This document shows, piece after piece, positions 35,140-44,383 of a DNA stretch of 64,000 nucleotides; the first letter of the stretch is position 1, and every line of letters begins with the position of its first letter. The notes under the pieces were generated by a model that was given only the letters and a program-made list of their open reading frames with translations, searched no databases and was not told where the DNA came from. The translations under genes and the position numbers were made by a program. This stretch comes from Chromatiaceae bacterium (lineage in GTDB: Bacteria; Pseudomonadota; Gammaproteobacteria; Chromatiales; Chromatiaceae): contig JACKMU010000002.1 of assembly GCA_024235215.1 (NCBI GenBank), positions 310,001 through 374,000 on the forward strand. Reading direction: 5' to 3'.

Positions 35140-36219
35140 TCAAGCACGTCTTTTTTCGAAGTCGGCCATGAAATCAATCAGAGCGCGGACGCCAGCTTCT
35201 GGCATCGCGTTATAAATACTCGCCCGCATTCCGCCAACCGAACGGTGCCCTTTGAGCGTGACCAGCCCAGCACGCTTTGCTTCCGCCAGGAAATCCGCAT
35301 CCAACGCTGCATCTGCCAGGGTAAAGGGTATATTCATCCAGGATCGGCAAACCGGATCAACTGGATTGTTGTAAAAGTCAGAGTTGTCGATCGCTCCATA
35401 CAACAGGTTGGCTTTGCGTTCGTTTACCTGCGCCATCGCCTCGAGCCCGCCATTAAGCTTCAGCCACTGGAACACCAGGCCTGCCAGGTACCAGGCGAAA
35501 GTGGGTGGTGTGTTGTACATCGAATCCGCTTCCGCCAGGGTGCGGTAGGAGAACATCGTCGGTGTACCGGTAATCGTCTCGCCGATCAAATCATCGCGCA
35601 CAATGACCAGAGTCAATCCTGCAGGACCGATATTTTTCTGTGCACCGGCATAGATGAGACCATAGCGTGCAACGTCGATCGGCCGCGACAGTATCGTGGA
35701 GGAGAAATCCGCCACCAGTGGGACATCACCGGTTTCGGGAATGTATGGGAACTCGATTCCCTGGATGGTTTCGTTCGGCGTATAGTGGAGATATGCCGCA
35801 ACAGGATTCAGACTCAGATCAGCGTGTAAGGGTACCGCGAACCTGCCTTCCGGGGAGGCTCCGGCGATCTTCACATCGCAGTACAGTTTCGCCTCCGCGA
35901 CAGCTTTTTTCGACCAGGATCCGGTATTGAGGTAGTCGGCAGTCGTTTTTCCACGCAACAGATTCATCGGTACCATGGCGAACTGACTGGAGGCACCACC
36001 CTGCAGAAACAGCACCTTGTAGTTTTCCGGCACCTGAAGTAACTCGCGCAGATCGGCCTCAGCGCGTTCTGCTATGGACATAAACTCCTTGCCGCGGTGG
36101 CTCATCTCCATCACCGACATACCGCTGCCCTGCCAGTCAAGCATCTCTTGCTGCGCCTGAGCCAACACCTCTTCCGGTAATGCAGCCGGTCCCGCGCTAA
36201 AATTGTAAACTCTTGACAT
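35140..36219 (-). CDS. serC: Phosphoserine aminotransferase
   Basis: PLP enzyme of 359 residues that makes phosphoserine from 3-phosphohydroxypyruvate; it also serves pyridoxal phosphate synthesis in E. coli. Family motifs are FSAGPAALPEEVLAQAQ at the N-terminus, FLQGGASSQFAMVPMNLL, ADFSSTILSRPIDV, and the PLP lysine in YAGAQKNIGPAGLT. The C-terminal GGMRASIYNAMPEAGV is typical. gyrA lies 55 bases upstream and serA starts 50 bases downstream. Confidence 0.97.
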   Translation of the reverse strand: MSRVYNFSAGPAALPEEVLAQAQQEMLDWQGSGMSVMEMSHRGKEFMSIAERAEADLRELLQVPENYKVLFLQGGASSQFAMVPMNLLRGKTTADYLNTGSWSKKAVAEAKLYCDVKIAGASPEGRFAVPLHADLSLNPVAAYLHYTPNETIQGIEFPYIPETGDVPLVADFSSTILSRPIDVARYGLIYAGAQKNIGPAGLTLVIVRDDLIGETITGTPTMFSYRTLAEADSMYNTPPTFAWYLAGLVFQWLKLNGGLEAMAQVNERKANLLYGAIDNSDFYNNPVDPVCRSWMNIPFTLADAALDADFLAEAKRAGLVTLKGHRSVGGMRASIYNAMPEAGVRALIDFMADFEKRRA

Positions 36220-36274
36220 GCTTTAACTCTCTATTTCAAGTTGCTGATATCTATTGAATATAATCTCAAAGAAA

Positions 36275-38869
36275 CTACTCCGAGTGCTCCTCCTCGGAAA
36301 GCGCAGAATCGGCATCGTTCTCCTCCTCCCCGTTCTCCATGTCCAGCGACTCGACCCGGGCAAGCCCAATCAAACGCTCACCGTTAGAGAGGCGGATCAT
36401 TGTGACACCCTGCGTGTCGCGCCCCAAAATTGAGATATCGGAAACTCTGTTTCTGACCAACGTGCCACCATCGGAAATCAACATCACCTCATCCTGGTCC
36501 TCAACCAGAGCGGCACCCACCTGTTCGCCATTGCGTTCAGAGGTCTTGATCGAGATCACCCCCATGCCACCGCGTCCTTTTAACGGAAACTGATCGATCG
36601 GCGTGCGCTTGCCAAAGCCGTTTTCGGTCACTGTCAGAATACTCCCTCCGGCCCGGGTGATAATCAACGAGATGACCCGTTGCCCTTCACCCAGTTTAAT
36701 GCCCCGGACACCGCAGGCGGTTCTGCCCATCGGTCGGACCTGCGCCTCATCGAAGCGGATCGCTTTTCCGGCCGAGGTAAAGAGCATCACATCCCGGGTA
36801 CCGTCGGTGACCGCAACACCGATCAGACTATCCTCTTCACGCAGGTCGACGGCGATGATGCCTGTGGCCCGTGGGCGTGAAAAATCGGTCAGTGGGGTCT
36901 TTTTCACCGTGCCGCTGCTGGTTGCCATCAGAATGTAACGGTCGTCTGTGTACTCCCGGATCGGCAGCACCGCACTGATGCGTTCATCCTTCTCCAACGG
37001 CAACAGATTGACGATGGGCTTGCCGCGGGCATTGCGCCCCGCCTGAGGAAGTTCATACACTTTCAGCCAGTAGACCCGGCCGCGACTGGAGAAACAGAGT
37101 ATGGTGTCGTGTGTGCTGGCAACAAACAGTTTGTCGACAAAGTCCTCATCCTTGGTCGCGGTGGCGGTTTTACCCTTGCCCCCGCGCTTCTGCGCCCGGT
37201 AGGTATTCACCGGCTGCGCTTTGGCATAGCCAGCGTGGGAGAGTGTCACCACGACGTCCTCTTCGTTGATCAGATCTTCCAGCGTGAGATCAAGATGTCC
37301 CTGTAGAATCTCGGTACGACGTTTGTCTCCGTACTGATCCCGCATCTCGATCAACTCTTGCTTGATCAGCTGCATCAGTTTGTCGGGGCTGGAGAGAATT
37401 TCCATCAATTCATTAATTTTATCTATTATATCGCTGTATTCGTTTAGTATTTTGTCCTGCTCCAGACCAGTCAACCGGTGCAGTCTCAAATCCAGAATCG
37501 CCTGCGCCTGGATCTCACTGAGGCGATATCCATCAGCCGTCACTCCAAAGGCTGGATCCAGGTCCTGTGGCCTGGAAGCATCCGAACCCGCGCGTTCCAG
37601 CATCGCATCGACTGTACCCGAGCGCCAAAAGCGTTCCAGCAAGGCCTGCTTGGCTTCCGCAGGGCTGGCGGCTGCTTTGATCAGTCCGATCACTTCATCA
37701 ATATTGGCGAGCGCTACCGCCAATCCTTCCAACACATGCGCTCGGTCGCGCGCTTTACGCAACTCAAACAGCGTACGTCGGGTAACCACATCACGCCGAT
37801 GGCGAATGAAATACTCCAACACCTGCTTCAGATTCAACAGCCGCGGGCGGCCATCGACCAGCGCCACCATATTGATGCCGAAGACACTTTGCAGCTGGGT
37901 GTGTTGAAAGAGATTGTTCAGCACCACTTCGGCCACCTCGCCGCGGCGCAACTCGATAACTACCCGCATACCATCCTTGTCAGATTCGTCGCGCAGTTCG
38001 CTGATCCCTTCCAGGCGCTTCTCCTTGACCAGCTCCGCGATCTTCTCCAGCATGCGCGCTTTATTGACCTGATACGGCAGTTCGTGCACTACGATGCGCT
38101 GACGATTGCCACCATCAATATTCTCCACACTGGAGCGCGCCCGCAGATAGATCCTTCCGCGGCCGGTCATGTAGGCCTCTTTGACCCCTTGGACACCATT
38201 GATCACCGCAGCCGTCGGAAAATCAGGTCCGGGAATGTGCTCCATCAGGCGTTTGACACTGATCGCCGGATCATCGATCAACGCCAGGCAGCCATTGATC
38301 ACCTCAGTGAGATTGTGTGGCGGAATATTGGTCGCCATACCCACTGCGATACCAGCGGAGCCATTTATCAGCAGATTGGGAATCCGCGCGGGCAGAACCG
38401 ATGGCTCATTCTCCGATCCGTCATAGTTGGGAGTGAAGTCAACGGTCTCCTTGTCCAGATCGTCCAGCATGCTGTGCGCGATCTTGGCCATGCGGACTTC
38501 GGTATACCGCATCGCAGCAGGCGCATCACCATCCACCGAACCGAAGTTGCCCTGTCCATCCACCAGCATATAGCGCATGGAGAAGGGCTGTGCCATGCGG
38601 ACAATGGTGTCGTAAACCGCTGTATCCCCATGAGGATGATACTTACCTATCACATCACCCACGACACGTGCGGATTTCTTATACGGCTTGTTCCAGTCAT
38701 TGCCCAGCTCACTCATCGCGTAGAGTACGCGCCGGTGCACCGGTTTGAGCCCGTCACGCACATCCGGCAATGCCCGCCCCACGATCACGCTCATTGCGTA
38801 ATCAAGATAGGATTGCTGCATTTCATCTTCGAGATTGACCGGCAGGACTTCTTTGGCAAAATCGGTCAT
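36275..38869 (-). CDS. gyrA: DNA gyrase subunit A
   Basis: Type II topoisomerase subunit of 864 residues that introduces negative supercoils with GyrB. The catalytic tyrosine is Y122 in AAMRYTEVR. In the quinolone-resistance region position 83 is threonine (HPHGDTAVYD) and 87 is aspartate; threonine at 83 is also the wild-type residue in Pseudomonas aeruginosa, so it need not imply resistance. The C-terminal wrapping domain contains the GyrA box QKRGGKG, and the tail is acidic. It heads the series serC-serA-pheA on the same strand. Confidence 0.98.
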   Translation of the reverse strand: MTDFAKEVLPVNLEDEMQQSYLDYAMSVIVGRALPDVRDGLKPVHRRVLYAMSELGNDWNKPYKKSARVVGDVIGKYHPHGDTAVYDTIVRMAQPFSMRYMLVDGQGNFGSVDGDAPAAMRYTEVRMAKIAHSMLDDLDKETVDFTPNYDGSENEPSVLPARIPNLLINGSAGIAVGMATNIPPHNLTEVINGCLALIDDPAISVKRLMEHIPGPDFPTAAVINGVQGVKEAYMTGRGRIYLRARSSVENIDGGNRQRIVVHELPYQVNKARMLEKIAELVKEKRLEGISELRDESDKDGMRVVIELRRGEVAEVVLNNLFQHTQLQSVFGINMVALVDGRPRLLNLKQVLEYFIRHRRDVVTRRTLFELRKARDRAHVLEGLAVALANIDEVIGLIKAAASPAEAKQALLERFWRSGTVDAMLERAGSDASRPQDLDPAFGVTADGYRLSEIQAQAILDLRLHRLTGLEQDKILNEYSDIIDKINELMEILSSPDKLMQLIKQELIEMRDQYGDKRRTEILQGHLDLTLEDLINEEDVVVTLSHAGYAKAQPVNTYRAQKRGGKGKTATATKDEDFVDKLFVASTHDTILCFSSRGRVYWLKVYELPQAGRNARGKPIVNLLPLEKDERISAVLPIREYTDDRYILMATSSGTVKKTPLTDFSRPRATGIIAVDLREEDSLIGVAVTDGTRDVMLFTSAGKAIRFDEAQVRPMGRTACGVRGIKLGEGQRVISLIITRAGGSILTVTENGFGKRTPIDQFPLKGRGGMGVISIKTSERNGEQVGAALVEDQDEVMLISDGGTLVRNRVSDISILGRDTQGVTMIRLSNGERLIGLARVESLDMENGEEENDADSALSEEEHSE

Positions 38870-39022
38870 AAGTGACTATCGATCCTTACGGGTTGGCGGA
38901 CTTTCCCAAACAACGGTGGAAGCCTTGCTGACAGCTTCAAATAAGCCGCGGATTGTACCATATCAGACGAGGTACCGCTTTGAATTTGTCGCCGTTGATA
39001 TCGGCTTTGAGCGGCTCACAGA

Positions 39023-40084
39023 CTAGTTCTCCATCAGTCTCGCGATCTTTTTCGTGTCCGGCGAATGCACCACACCGCGCTCGGTCACAATCACATCCAC
39101 CAACGCGGCGGGGGTGATGTCGAACACCGGATTCCAGGCTTCCACTCCAGGTGCTCCGATTCGCTGACTGCCACAACTGAGCACCTCCTCGGGCGCTCTG
39201 ATCTCTATCGGTATATCGGCACCGGTGGGAACGCGCATATCGATGGTGGATGTTGGCGCCACCACCATCACCCCGACGCCGTGATATCTGGCCACCACCG
39301 CCAGACTGTAGGTCCCCACTTTGTTGGCTACATCGCCGTTGGCAGCGATCCGGTCGGAACCGACGATCACCCAGCCAACGCCACCCTGACTCATACATCC
39401 GGCAGCCGCCCCTTCTGTCATCACCTGTACCGGAATACCATCTCGAGCCAACTCCCATGCGGTCAGTCGCGATCCCTGGAACCATGGGCGGGTCTCGTCC
39501 GCATACACCCGTTCGATCAACCCTAGAGCAAACGCGCTTCTGACCACACCCAGTGCGGTGCCATATCCGCCCGTGGCCAGCGCTCCCGCATTGCAATGCG
39601 TGATAACCGATGTTTTTGCATCGATCAGTCGGGCACCAATGGCACCCATGCGGCGATTGTCCGCAACATCTTCCACGTGGATCTGTCTGGCCGCTCTCAG
39701 CAGCGCGGCCTCCGGATCCCCTCCGGAAAGACGTTGAGCCAGTCCCTGCATCCGTTCGATCGCCCAACGCAGATTGATCGCGGTGGGGCGCGACGCAGCC
39801 AGCACAGCAAGATCGGGCAGGATCAGCTCACGCCACCCGTCAGGCGACCGGGCAAAGCCGGCGCGCGCGGCCAGCACAACCGCATAAGCAGCAGTGATCC
39901 CGATCGCCGGAGCACCGCGCACCACCATTGCGCGGATCGCCTCGGCAACCTCATGACAGCGTTGCAACTCAACATACTGCTCCTGCTGTGGCAACAGGCG
40001 CTGGTCCAATAGATAGAGCCGGTCGTTCTCCCAAACGATGGCATGATCGGCATCTGCACGAATTCCCAGGTTTAACGCTTCCAT
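39023..40084 (-). CDS. mtnA: S-methyl-5-thioribose-1-phosphate isomerase
   Basis: Enzyme of 353 residues in methionine salvage that converts methylthioribose 1-phosphate to methylthioribulose 1-phosphate. It belongs to the eIF2B-like fold. Family motifs: RGAPAIGITAAYAVVLAA, the cysteine-containing HCNAGALATGGYGTALG, and the catalytic-aspartate region VGSDRIAANGDVANKVGTY. ATG at 40084 (MEALNLGIRAD) is preferred; a frame running to 40291 overlaps the divergent mtaD gene and has no family similarity. The gene is divergent from mtaD, which starts 76 bases away. Confidence 0.96.
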   Translation of the reverse strand: MEALNLGIRADADHAIVWENDRLYLLDQRLLPQQEQYVELQRCHEVAEAIRAMVVRGAPAIGITAAYAVVLAARAGFARSPDGWRELILPDLAVLAASRPTAINLRWAIERMQGLAQRLSGGDPEAALLRAARQIHVEDVADNRRMGAIGARLIDAKTSVITHCNAGALATGGYGTALGVVRSAFALGLIERVYADETRPWFQGSRLTAWELARDGIPVQVMTEGAAAGCMSQGGVGWVIVGSDRIAANGDVANKVGTYSLAVVARYHGVGVMVVAPTSTIDMRVPTGADIPIEIRAPEEVLSCGSQRIGAPGVEAWNPVFDITPAALVDVIVTERGVVHSPDTKKIARLMEN

Positions 40085-40160
40085 CTGACTCTGACCCGTG
40101 GCAAATTCGCTGATTCTAACAGCTATACCGGATACTGTTGTCGGGCCTAAGGGTGAAATC

Positions 40161-41480
40161 GTGGATATAGACACTTTGATACATGCACGCTGGGTTGTAC
40201 CGGTCGATACCGAAAACAGCGTTTTGGCGCACCACTCGGTGGCAGTCCATGGTGGCAGAATTGTGGCGACACTTCCCACCGCTGCCGCCAAAGCGCAGTT
40301 CTCCGCCCTAAACGAGCACGAGCTGCCGCATCATCTGCTGATCCCCGGTCTGGTCAACTGTCACACCCATGCCAGCATGTCACTGCTGCGCGGTCTGGCC
40401 GACGATATGCCGCTAATGAAATGGCTCAATGACCATATCTGGCCAGCCGAAGCACGTTGGGTGAGTGAGGAGTTCGTGGCCGACGGTGCCCGACTCGCGG
40501 TGGCGGAGATGCTGCGCGGAGGGATCAGCTGTTTCAACGATATGTATTTTTTCCCGGATGTCGTCGGACATGTTGCCGCTGCAGCCGGCATGAGAGCGGT
40601 GGTGGGGCTGATTCTGATCGATTTTCCCTCAGCCTGGGCCAGCGGCGCAGAGGATTATCTACAGCGCGGCCTGGAGGTTCACGATCAGTTCCGCAACAGC
40701 AACCTGATCAGGACCGCATTCGCACCCCATGCTCCCTATTCGGTATCCGATGCGCCGCTGCAGCGGATCAGAGTACTGGCGGATGAACTGGAGCTGCCAA
40801 TCCATATACATCTCCATGAAACCCGGGAAGAAGTGCAGCAGAGCCTCTCCCTGTATGGCACGAGACCACTGCATAGGCTACAGCAGCTGGAACTCCTCTC
40901 CCCAGCACTGATGGCGGTGCACATGACCCAACTGGAGGAGGAGGAGTTGCACCCGTTCGCAGCCAGCGGCGCCCATGTGGTGCACTGCCCCGAATCGAAT
41001 CTCAAGCTGGCGTCTGGATTCTGTCCGGTCGCCAGGCTGCTGGAGGCAGGTGTCAACGTCGCCCTCGGCACCGATGGCGCCGCCAGTAACAACGATCTGA
41101 ATATGTTCAGCGAAATGCGAACCGCCGCACTGTTGGCTAAAGGAGTGGCAAAAGATGCCAGCGCACTACCTGCCTATGATGCGTTGCGCATGGCTACGCT
41201 GAACGGTGCCCGCGCGCTGGGTCTGGAGCAGGAGACCGGCTCTCTGGAGGCAGGAAAGGCGGCGGATATCTGCGCGGTCGACCTTGGCGGCCTGGGGAGT
41301 CAGCCGGTCTACCATCCGGTCTCCCAACTGGTCTATGCAACCAGCCGCGACCAAGTCAGCGATCTTTGGATCGCAGGCCGGCAACTGTTGCGTTGTGGGC
41401 AGTTGACCCGGCTCGATTCCCAGAAGATCCTGGTCCGTGCCGAAGAGTGGCGATCCAGAATCGCGCAGTTCGACCAATAA
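40161..41480 (+). CDS. mtaD: 5-methylthioadenosine/S-adenosylhomocysteine deaminase
   Basis: Amidohydrolase of 439 residues that deaminates methylthioadenosine to methylthioinosine, the route described in Pseudomonas aeruginosa. Metal ligands are visible in VNCHTHASMSLLRG, HIHLHET and LGTDGAASNNDLNMF; the substrate loop is around LADDMPLMKWLNDHIWPAE. I chose the GTG at 40161, eight bases after AAGGG, because homologues begin at DTLIHARWVVPV; an ATG at 40098 would add 21 unaligned residues. It diverges from mtnA, so the two salvage genes probably share a regulatory region. Confidence 0.93.
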   Translation: MDIDTLIHARWVVPVDTENSVLAHHSVAVHGGRIVATLPTAAAKAQFSALNEHELPHHLLIPGLVNCHTHASMSLLRGLADDMPLMKWLNDHIWPAEARWVSEEFVADGARLAVAEMLRGGISCFNDMYFFPDVVGHVAAAAGMRAVVGLILIDFPSAWASGAEDYLQRGLEVHDQFRNSNLIRTAFAPHAPYSVSDAPLQRIRVLADELELPIHIHLHETREEVQQSLSLYGTRPLHRLQQLELLSPALMAVHMTQLEEEELHPFAASGAHVVHCPESNLKLASGFCPVARLLEAGVNVALGTDGAASNNDLNMFSEMRTAALLAKGVAKDASALPAYDALRMATLNGARALGLEQETGSLEAGKAADICAVDLGGLGSQPVYHPVSQLVYATSRDQVSDLWIAGRQLLRCGQLTRLDSQKILVRAEEWRSRIAQFDQ

Positions 41481-41621
41481 GGAGCTGCCGATCAAACCAT
41501 GCTGTTCGGCACCTACCCAAATCTGCACTTTGCGAATTTCACCCGCCGGAAAATGTCAGATTGGTGTTATTCGGCGTTTACCATCGGCATCAAACACCAG
41601 ACCAACCGAAGAGGTCAGCAT

Positions 41622-42098
41622 ATGTATAAATCGCTTACTATCGTCTCCCTGTTCACCCTGCCGCCACTGGCGATCGGTGCCGAGCCGGTGACGCCGATGG
41701 ATTCACCCATCATCGTCTATGCATCGGCGGAATCGTTCGAAGATATCAAATCAAATATCGAAATAGCGATCACGGGACGCGGGATGTTGATTACCAACAC
41801 GCTGCACATCAGCGAAATGCTGGATCGCACCGCTGCCGACACCGGACTGGAGACCAGGCTATATGAAAATGCTGAATCGCTCGAATTCTGCAGTATACAG
41901 CTCTCCTACCGCATGTCTGAGGCACATCCGGCGAATATGGCGACTTGCCCGCTGACGCTGAGCATCTATCAGAAAGCGGGTGATGCGGAGCACACTTATA
42001 TCGCCTATCGGCGTCCCGCCCTACTGGGCGACGCGACGGCCGTCGAACGGGATCTGACCAGGTTGATCGACGGCATCGTTCACGAGGCTTTGGAGTGA
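41622..42098 (+). CDS. Secreted DUF302 family protein
   Basis: Protein of 158 residues with a signal peptide (residues about 5-20, cleaved near AIGA) and a single DUF302-like domain. The domain starts SAESFEDIKSNIEIAITGRG and ends with SIYQKAGDAEHTYIAYRRP. A cysteine pair (FCSIQ and ATCPL) may form a disulfide in the periplasm. Function of the family is unknown. ATG at 41622 has GAGG seven bases upstream. It ends before a strong terminator. Confidence 0.78.
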   Translation: MYKSLTIVSLFTLPPLAIGAEPVTPMDSPIIVYASAESFEDIKSNIEIAITGRGMLITNTLHISEMLDRTAADTGLETRLYENAESLEFCSIQLSYRMSEAHPANMATCPLTLSIYQKAGDAEHTYIAYRRPALLGDATAVERDLTRLIDGIVHEALE

Positions 42099-42481
42099 CG
42101 CATGGACCGCGACCATTGAATAACACGCCGCCGGAGAGAAATTTTGTGACACCCTCCTGGTTTGTGCTGTGAACGAAAATCGAAAAAGTTCGATTTTCAA
42201 GTTTTTTGATCTTGATCACCTGCTGTGAACCATATTGGATGCGGATCTATGCACTGCTGGAAGCACCGTTCCATTCGCAGTAGCCGGGAGCGGCAAGAAT
42301 GTCTGAATTTGAATGGCGGCAACATCCCATGTGAATGCGGAAACAACGACATAACCCGAGAGCGATCAACTCACATCAGTGCTTCGTCGCCACCACTCAG
42401 GCATCGCTAAAGTAACTTTTGTGCTGGTCGATAGCTCTCCTACGAACATCTATCTGCCTGGAACAAGGCACAGGAGAAAAC
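42099..42481. other. Gene-free region with terminator
   Basis: These 383 bases between the DUF302 and receiver-domain genes contain the terminator at 42175-42207, and otherwise no gene that I can support. The last 100 bases should hold the promoter of the receiver-domain gene. Confidence 0.4.
42175..42207 (+). terminator. Intrinsic terminator after the DUF302 gene
   Basis: A perfect ten-base-pair stem (GAAAATCGAA/TTCGATTTTC, 42175-42184 and 42189-42198) with the loop AAAG is followed by AAG and six T residues. It lies 76 bases after the stop codon. Confidence 0.85.
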
Positions 42482-43486
42482 ATGCTGGCCAGAAATGCTC
42501 TTCTGGTGGACGATTCCAAGTCCGCAAGATACGTACTGGGAAAACTGCTGGAGCAGCACGATTTTAATGTGGAGATGATGTCTTCCGCCGAGGATGCCAT
42601 TGAGTTTCTGGCTACACACAAACCCGACGCGATCTTCATGGACCACATGATGAAGGGAATGGATGGACTGGTCGCCACTTCAGTGATCAAGAAGAACCCC
42701 ACGACGGCGCACATTCCTGTCGTCATGTGCACCTCCAACGACGGTGAGAAATATCTGGCAGAAGCGAAATCCCACGGCGCGCTGGGCACGTTGGTAAAGC
42801 CACCGTCAGAAGACAAACTGGCGGAGATATTGGTTGCGCTCAACAAGGTCATAGAGAGCAACCAACCCACGATCGAACCGACTCGACCGCAGAAGGCTCC
42901 GGCCGCCGAACCGATCGCTGTAGCGCCAACCAACCCTCCCCCAACAGCCAGTCCACCCGTTTCCGAAGCACAGATCGAAGAGATGGTCGACCATCTGGTA
43001 GGCGCACGTATTGCACTTATCGAGGAGTCGCTGGAGGCTCAGATCAAACAGCAGCAGGATGAACTCACCACGCTGCTGGAGAAGCGGGTTGGTGAGGCTA
43101 GCCGGCAAAGCATGAGCCGACAGGAGATCGCAGATCTGCTGGAGAGCCACTTGGCTGGTCTGAGTCAAACAATGAGCGATCAATTAACCGGAATGAAGAG
43201 ATCGCTGAGCGAGGAGATCATCGCATCGACAGATCTTTCCCGGCATGTCCAGGCAATTGCGATGGAGACCGCGATCGCCGTTACCGAAGAGAAGGCGGCA
43301 CTGATCGCGCGCAATACCGCCCGCTCCTCCGCTCTGGAGGTACTCGATCCAGCACTCAACGAAAAGATTCAGGCGCAACTGTTGCACAGCAACGGGTCGA
43401 ACAGACGCCAGGCGCTGATCTACGCTGCGCTGGCTGCCATTGTCGGTGCGGGAACAGCTGTGGGCCTCTTTATTTTCACCCTCTGA
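42482..43486 (+). CDS. Membrane-anchored orphan response regulator
   Basis: Protein of 334 residues with an unusual layout. An N-terminal CheY-like receiver domain (about 1-122) has the acidic pair D10-D11, the acceptor D54 (FMDHMMKGMDG), and the lysine in LVKPPSEDKL. A proline-rich linker (about 140-165) leads to an alpha-helical, coiled-coil-like region (about 168-290). The C-terminus is a single hydrophobic helix, ALIYAALAAIVGAGTAVGLF, at about 311-333. No DNA-binding or enzymatic output domain is seen and no kinase gene is adjacent. ATG at 42482 follows GGAGAAAAC. The regulator probably acts by phosphorylation-dependent oligomerisation or recruitment at the membrane. Confidence 0.88.
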   Translation: MLARNALLVDDSKSARYVLGKLLEQHDFNVEMMSSAEDAIEFLATHKPDAIFMDHMMKGMDGLVATSVIKKNPTTAHIPVVMCTSNDGEKYLAEAKSHGALGTLVKPPSEDKLAEILVALNKVIESNQPTIEPTRPQKAPAAEPIAVAPTNPPPTASPPVSEAQIEEMVDHLVGARIALIEESLEAQIKQQQDELTTLLEKRVGEASRQSMSRQEIADLLESHLAGLSQTMSDQLTGMKRSLSEEIIASTDLSRHVQAIAMETAIAVTEEKAALIARNTARSSALEVLDPALNEKIQAQLLHSNGSNRRQALIYAALAAIVGAGTAVGLFIFTL

Positions 43487-43511
43487 TCTGCTGCCCGAGC
43501 ACTGAGGACCT

Positions 43512-43545
43512 GGTTGCATGGGTGGACAGACCAGCCCATGCAGCC
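43512..43545. terminator. Probable bidirectional terminator
   Basis: An 11-base-pair stem (GGTTGCATGGG with CCCATGCAGCC, one G-T pair) and a 12-base loop, placed between the convergent receiver-domain and aspartic protease genes. AAAA follows on the plus strand rather than T, so it is better placed for the minus-strand gene. Confidence 0.5.
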
Positions 43546-43591
43546 AAAATGAACCACCGCACAACTTTCCTACCGGTGATCTATTCTGTTG

Positions 43592-44284
43592 TTACTGATT
43601 GGAAATCAGGATCAGTCGCTGCTGCTGATCGTCGAATGTCACCGCAAAGTGCTTGAGCAGACTCATTCCCAGCAACAGATTCTCCCCCAGTTCAGCGTCT
43701 GCCACGAAAGCTGCGGCAACGTCTCTGATCTCGCGTCCACCGATACGCAGTGCGTAGAGATTGCCCAATTGCGCCGTGACGCTCCCTGCCACGGTTTTGA
43801 GCTCATGGGTGCTCAGCGTGGCGGGATCCAAATCCAGTTCGGTAATCAGCGAGCGCGGCAACACAACAAAAGTAGAGCCGGTGTCGACGATCAGGCGCCG
43901 ATCGAGCTCTACGCCGTTCTCGCCAATCAGTGTTGCATTCAGGGTATGATGACTGCCCAGACGGTGGGTGTTGACAATGATTCTGTCAGGCAGCGGTACA
44001 GTCGTTTGTTTCGCTCCCAACACGACCACCCTTGACACCTCTCCGTTGGGTGCATAGATCACCACATGGTTGAAACCGGAGAGCATCCGGTTGATACGGA
44101 CTCCAATTTCACCCTCTGCCTCGACCGCGGGCACTCCTTCCAGCTGAGTCTGGCCACTCAGCTCGAAATGGTGCATTGCAGCCAGCCACTCCAGTTGACT
44201 CTTCACTCCATCGGCAACTACCGCAGAGGCAAGGAGCGTAAAAATCATCCCCCCTACAAAGGCTGTAGTTTCACTCTTCATCAA
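43592..44284 (-). CDS. Retroviral-type aspartic protease, membrane-anchored or secreted
   Basis: Protein of 230 residues with an N-terminal hydrophobic segment (AFVGGMIFTLLASAVVA, about residues 8-24) and a clan AA aspartic protease domain. The active-site motif is DTGS (134-137) in RLIVDTGSTFVVLPRSL, and the family's C-terminal LLGMSLLKHFAVTFD is present. It matches the TIGR02281-like bacterial group that dimerises to form the active site. The upstream part (about 30-110) has no match that I know. Substrates are unknown. Confidence 0.85.
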   Translation of the reverse strand: MMKSETTAFVGGMIFTLLASAVVADGVKSQLEWLAAMHHFELSGQTQLEGVPAVEAEGEIGVRINRMLSGFNHVVIYAPNGEVSRVVVLGAKQTTVPLPDRIIVNTHRLGSHHTLNATLIGENGVELDRRLIVDTGSTFVVLPRSLITELDLDPATLSTHELKTVAGSVTAQLGNLYALRIGGREIRDVAAAFVADAELGENLLLGMSLLKHFAVTFDDQQQRLILISNQ

Positions 44285-44345
44285 GTTTTCGCCCCTAGAC
44301 GGAGTTGGATCGCGTCACTCCAACTAAAACATAGCAACATTAAGC

Positions 44346-44351
44346 TATAAT
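44346..44351 (+). promoter_or_regulatory. Possible -10 element for ubiG
   Basis: TATAAT lies 32 bases before the ubiG start. A clear -35 is not seen, so this is a weak call. Confidence 0.35.
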
Positions 44352-44383
44352 GTGTTTCCACTTTTTCCAAGAGCGGCACGCGC

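Noticed and set aside
37478..38875. Antisense open frame of 465 codons opposite gyrA
   Set aside because: Codon-structure shadow of gyrA; no ribosome binding site, no family features, His/Gln/Arg-rich composition typical of antisense frames.
42225..42410. 61-codon frame in the gap before the receiver-domain gene
   Set aside because: Cys/His/Arg/Ser-rich random-looking composition, no ribosome binding site.
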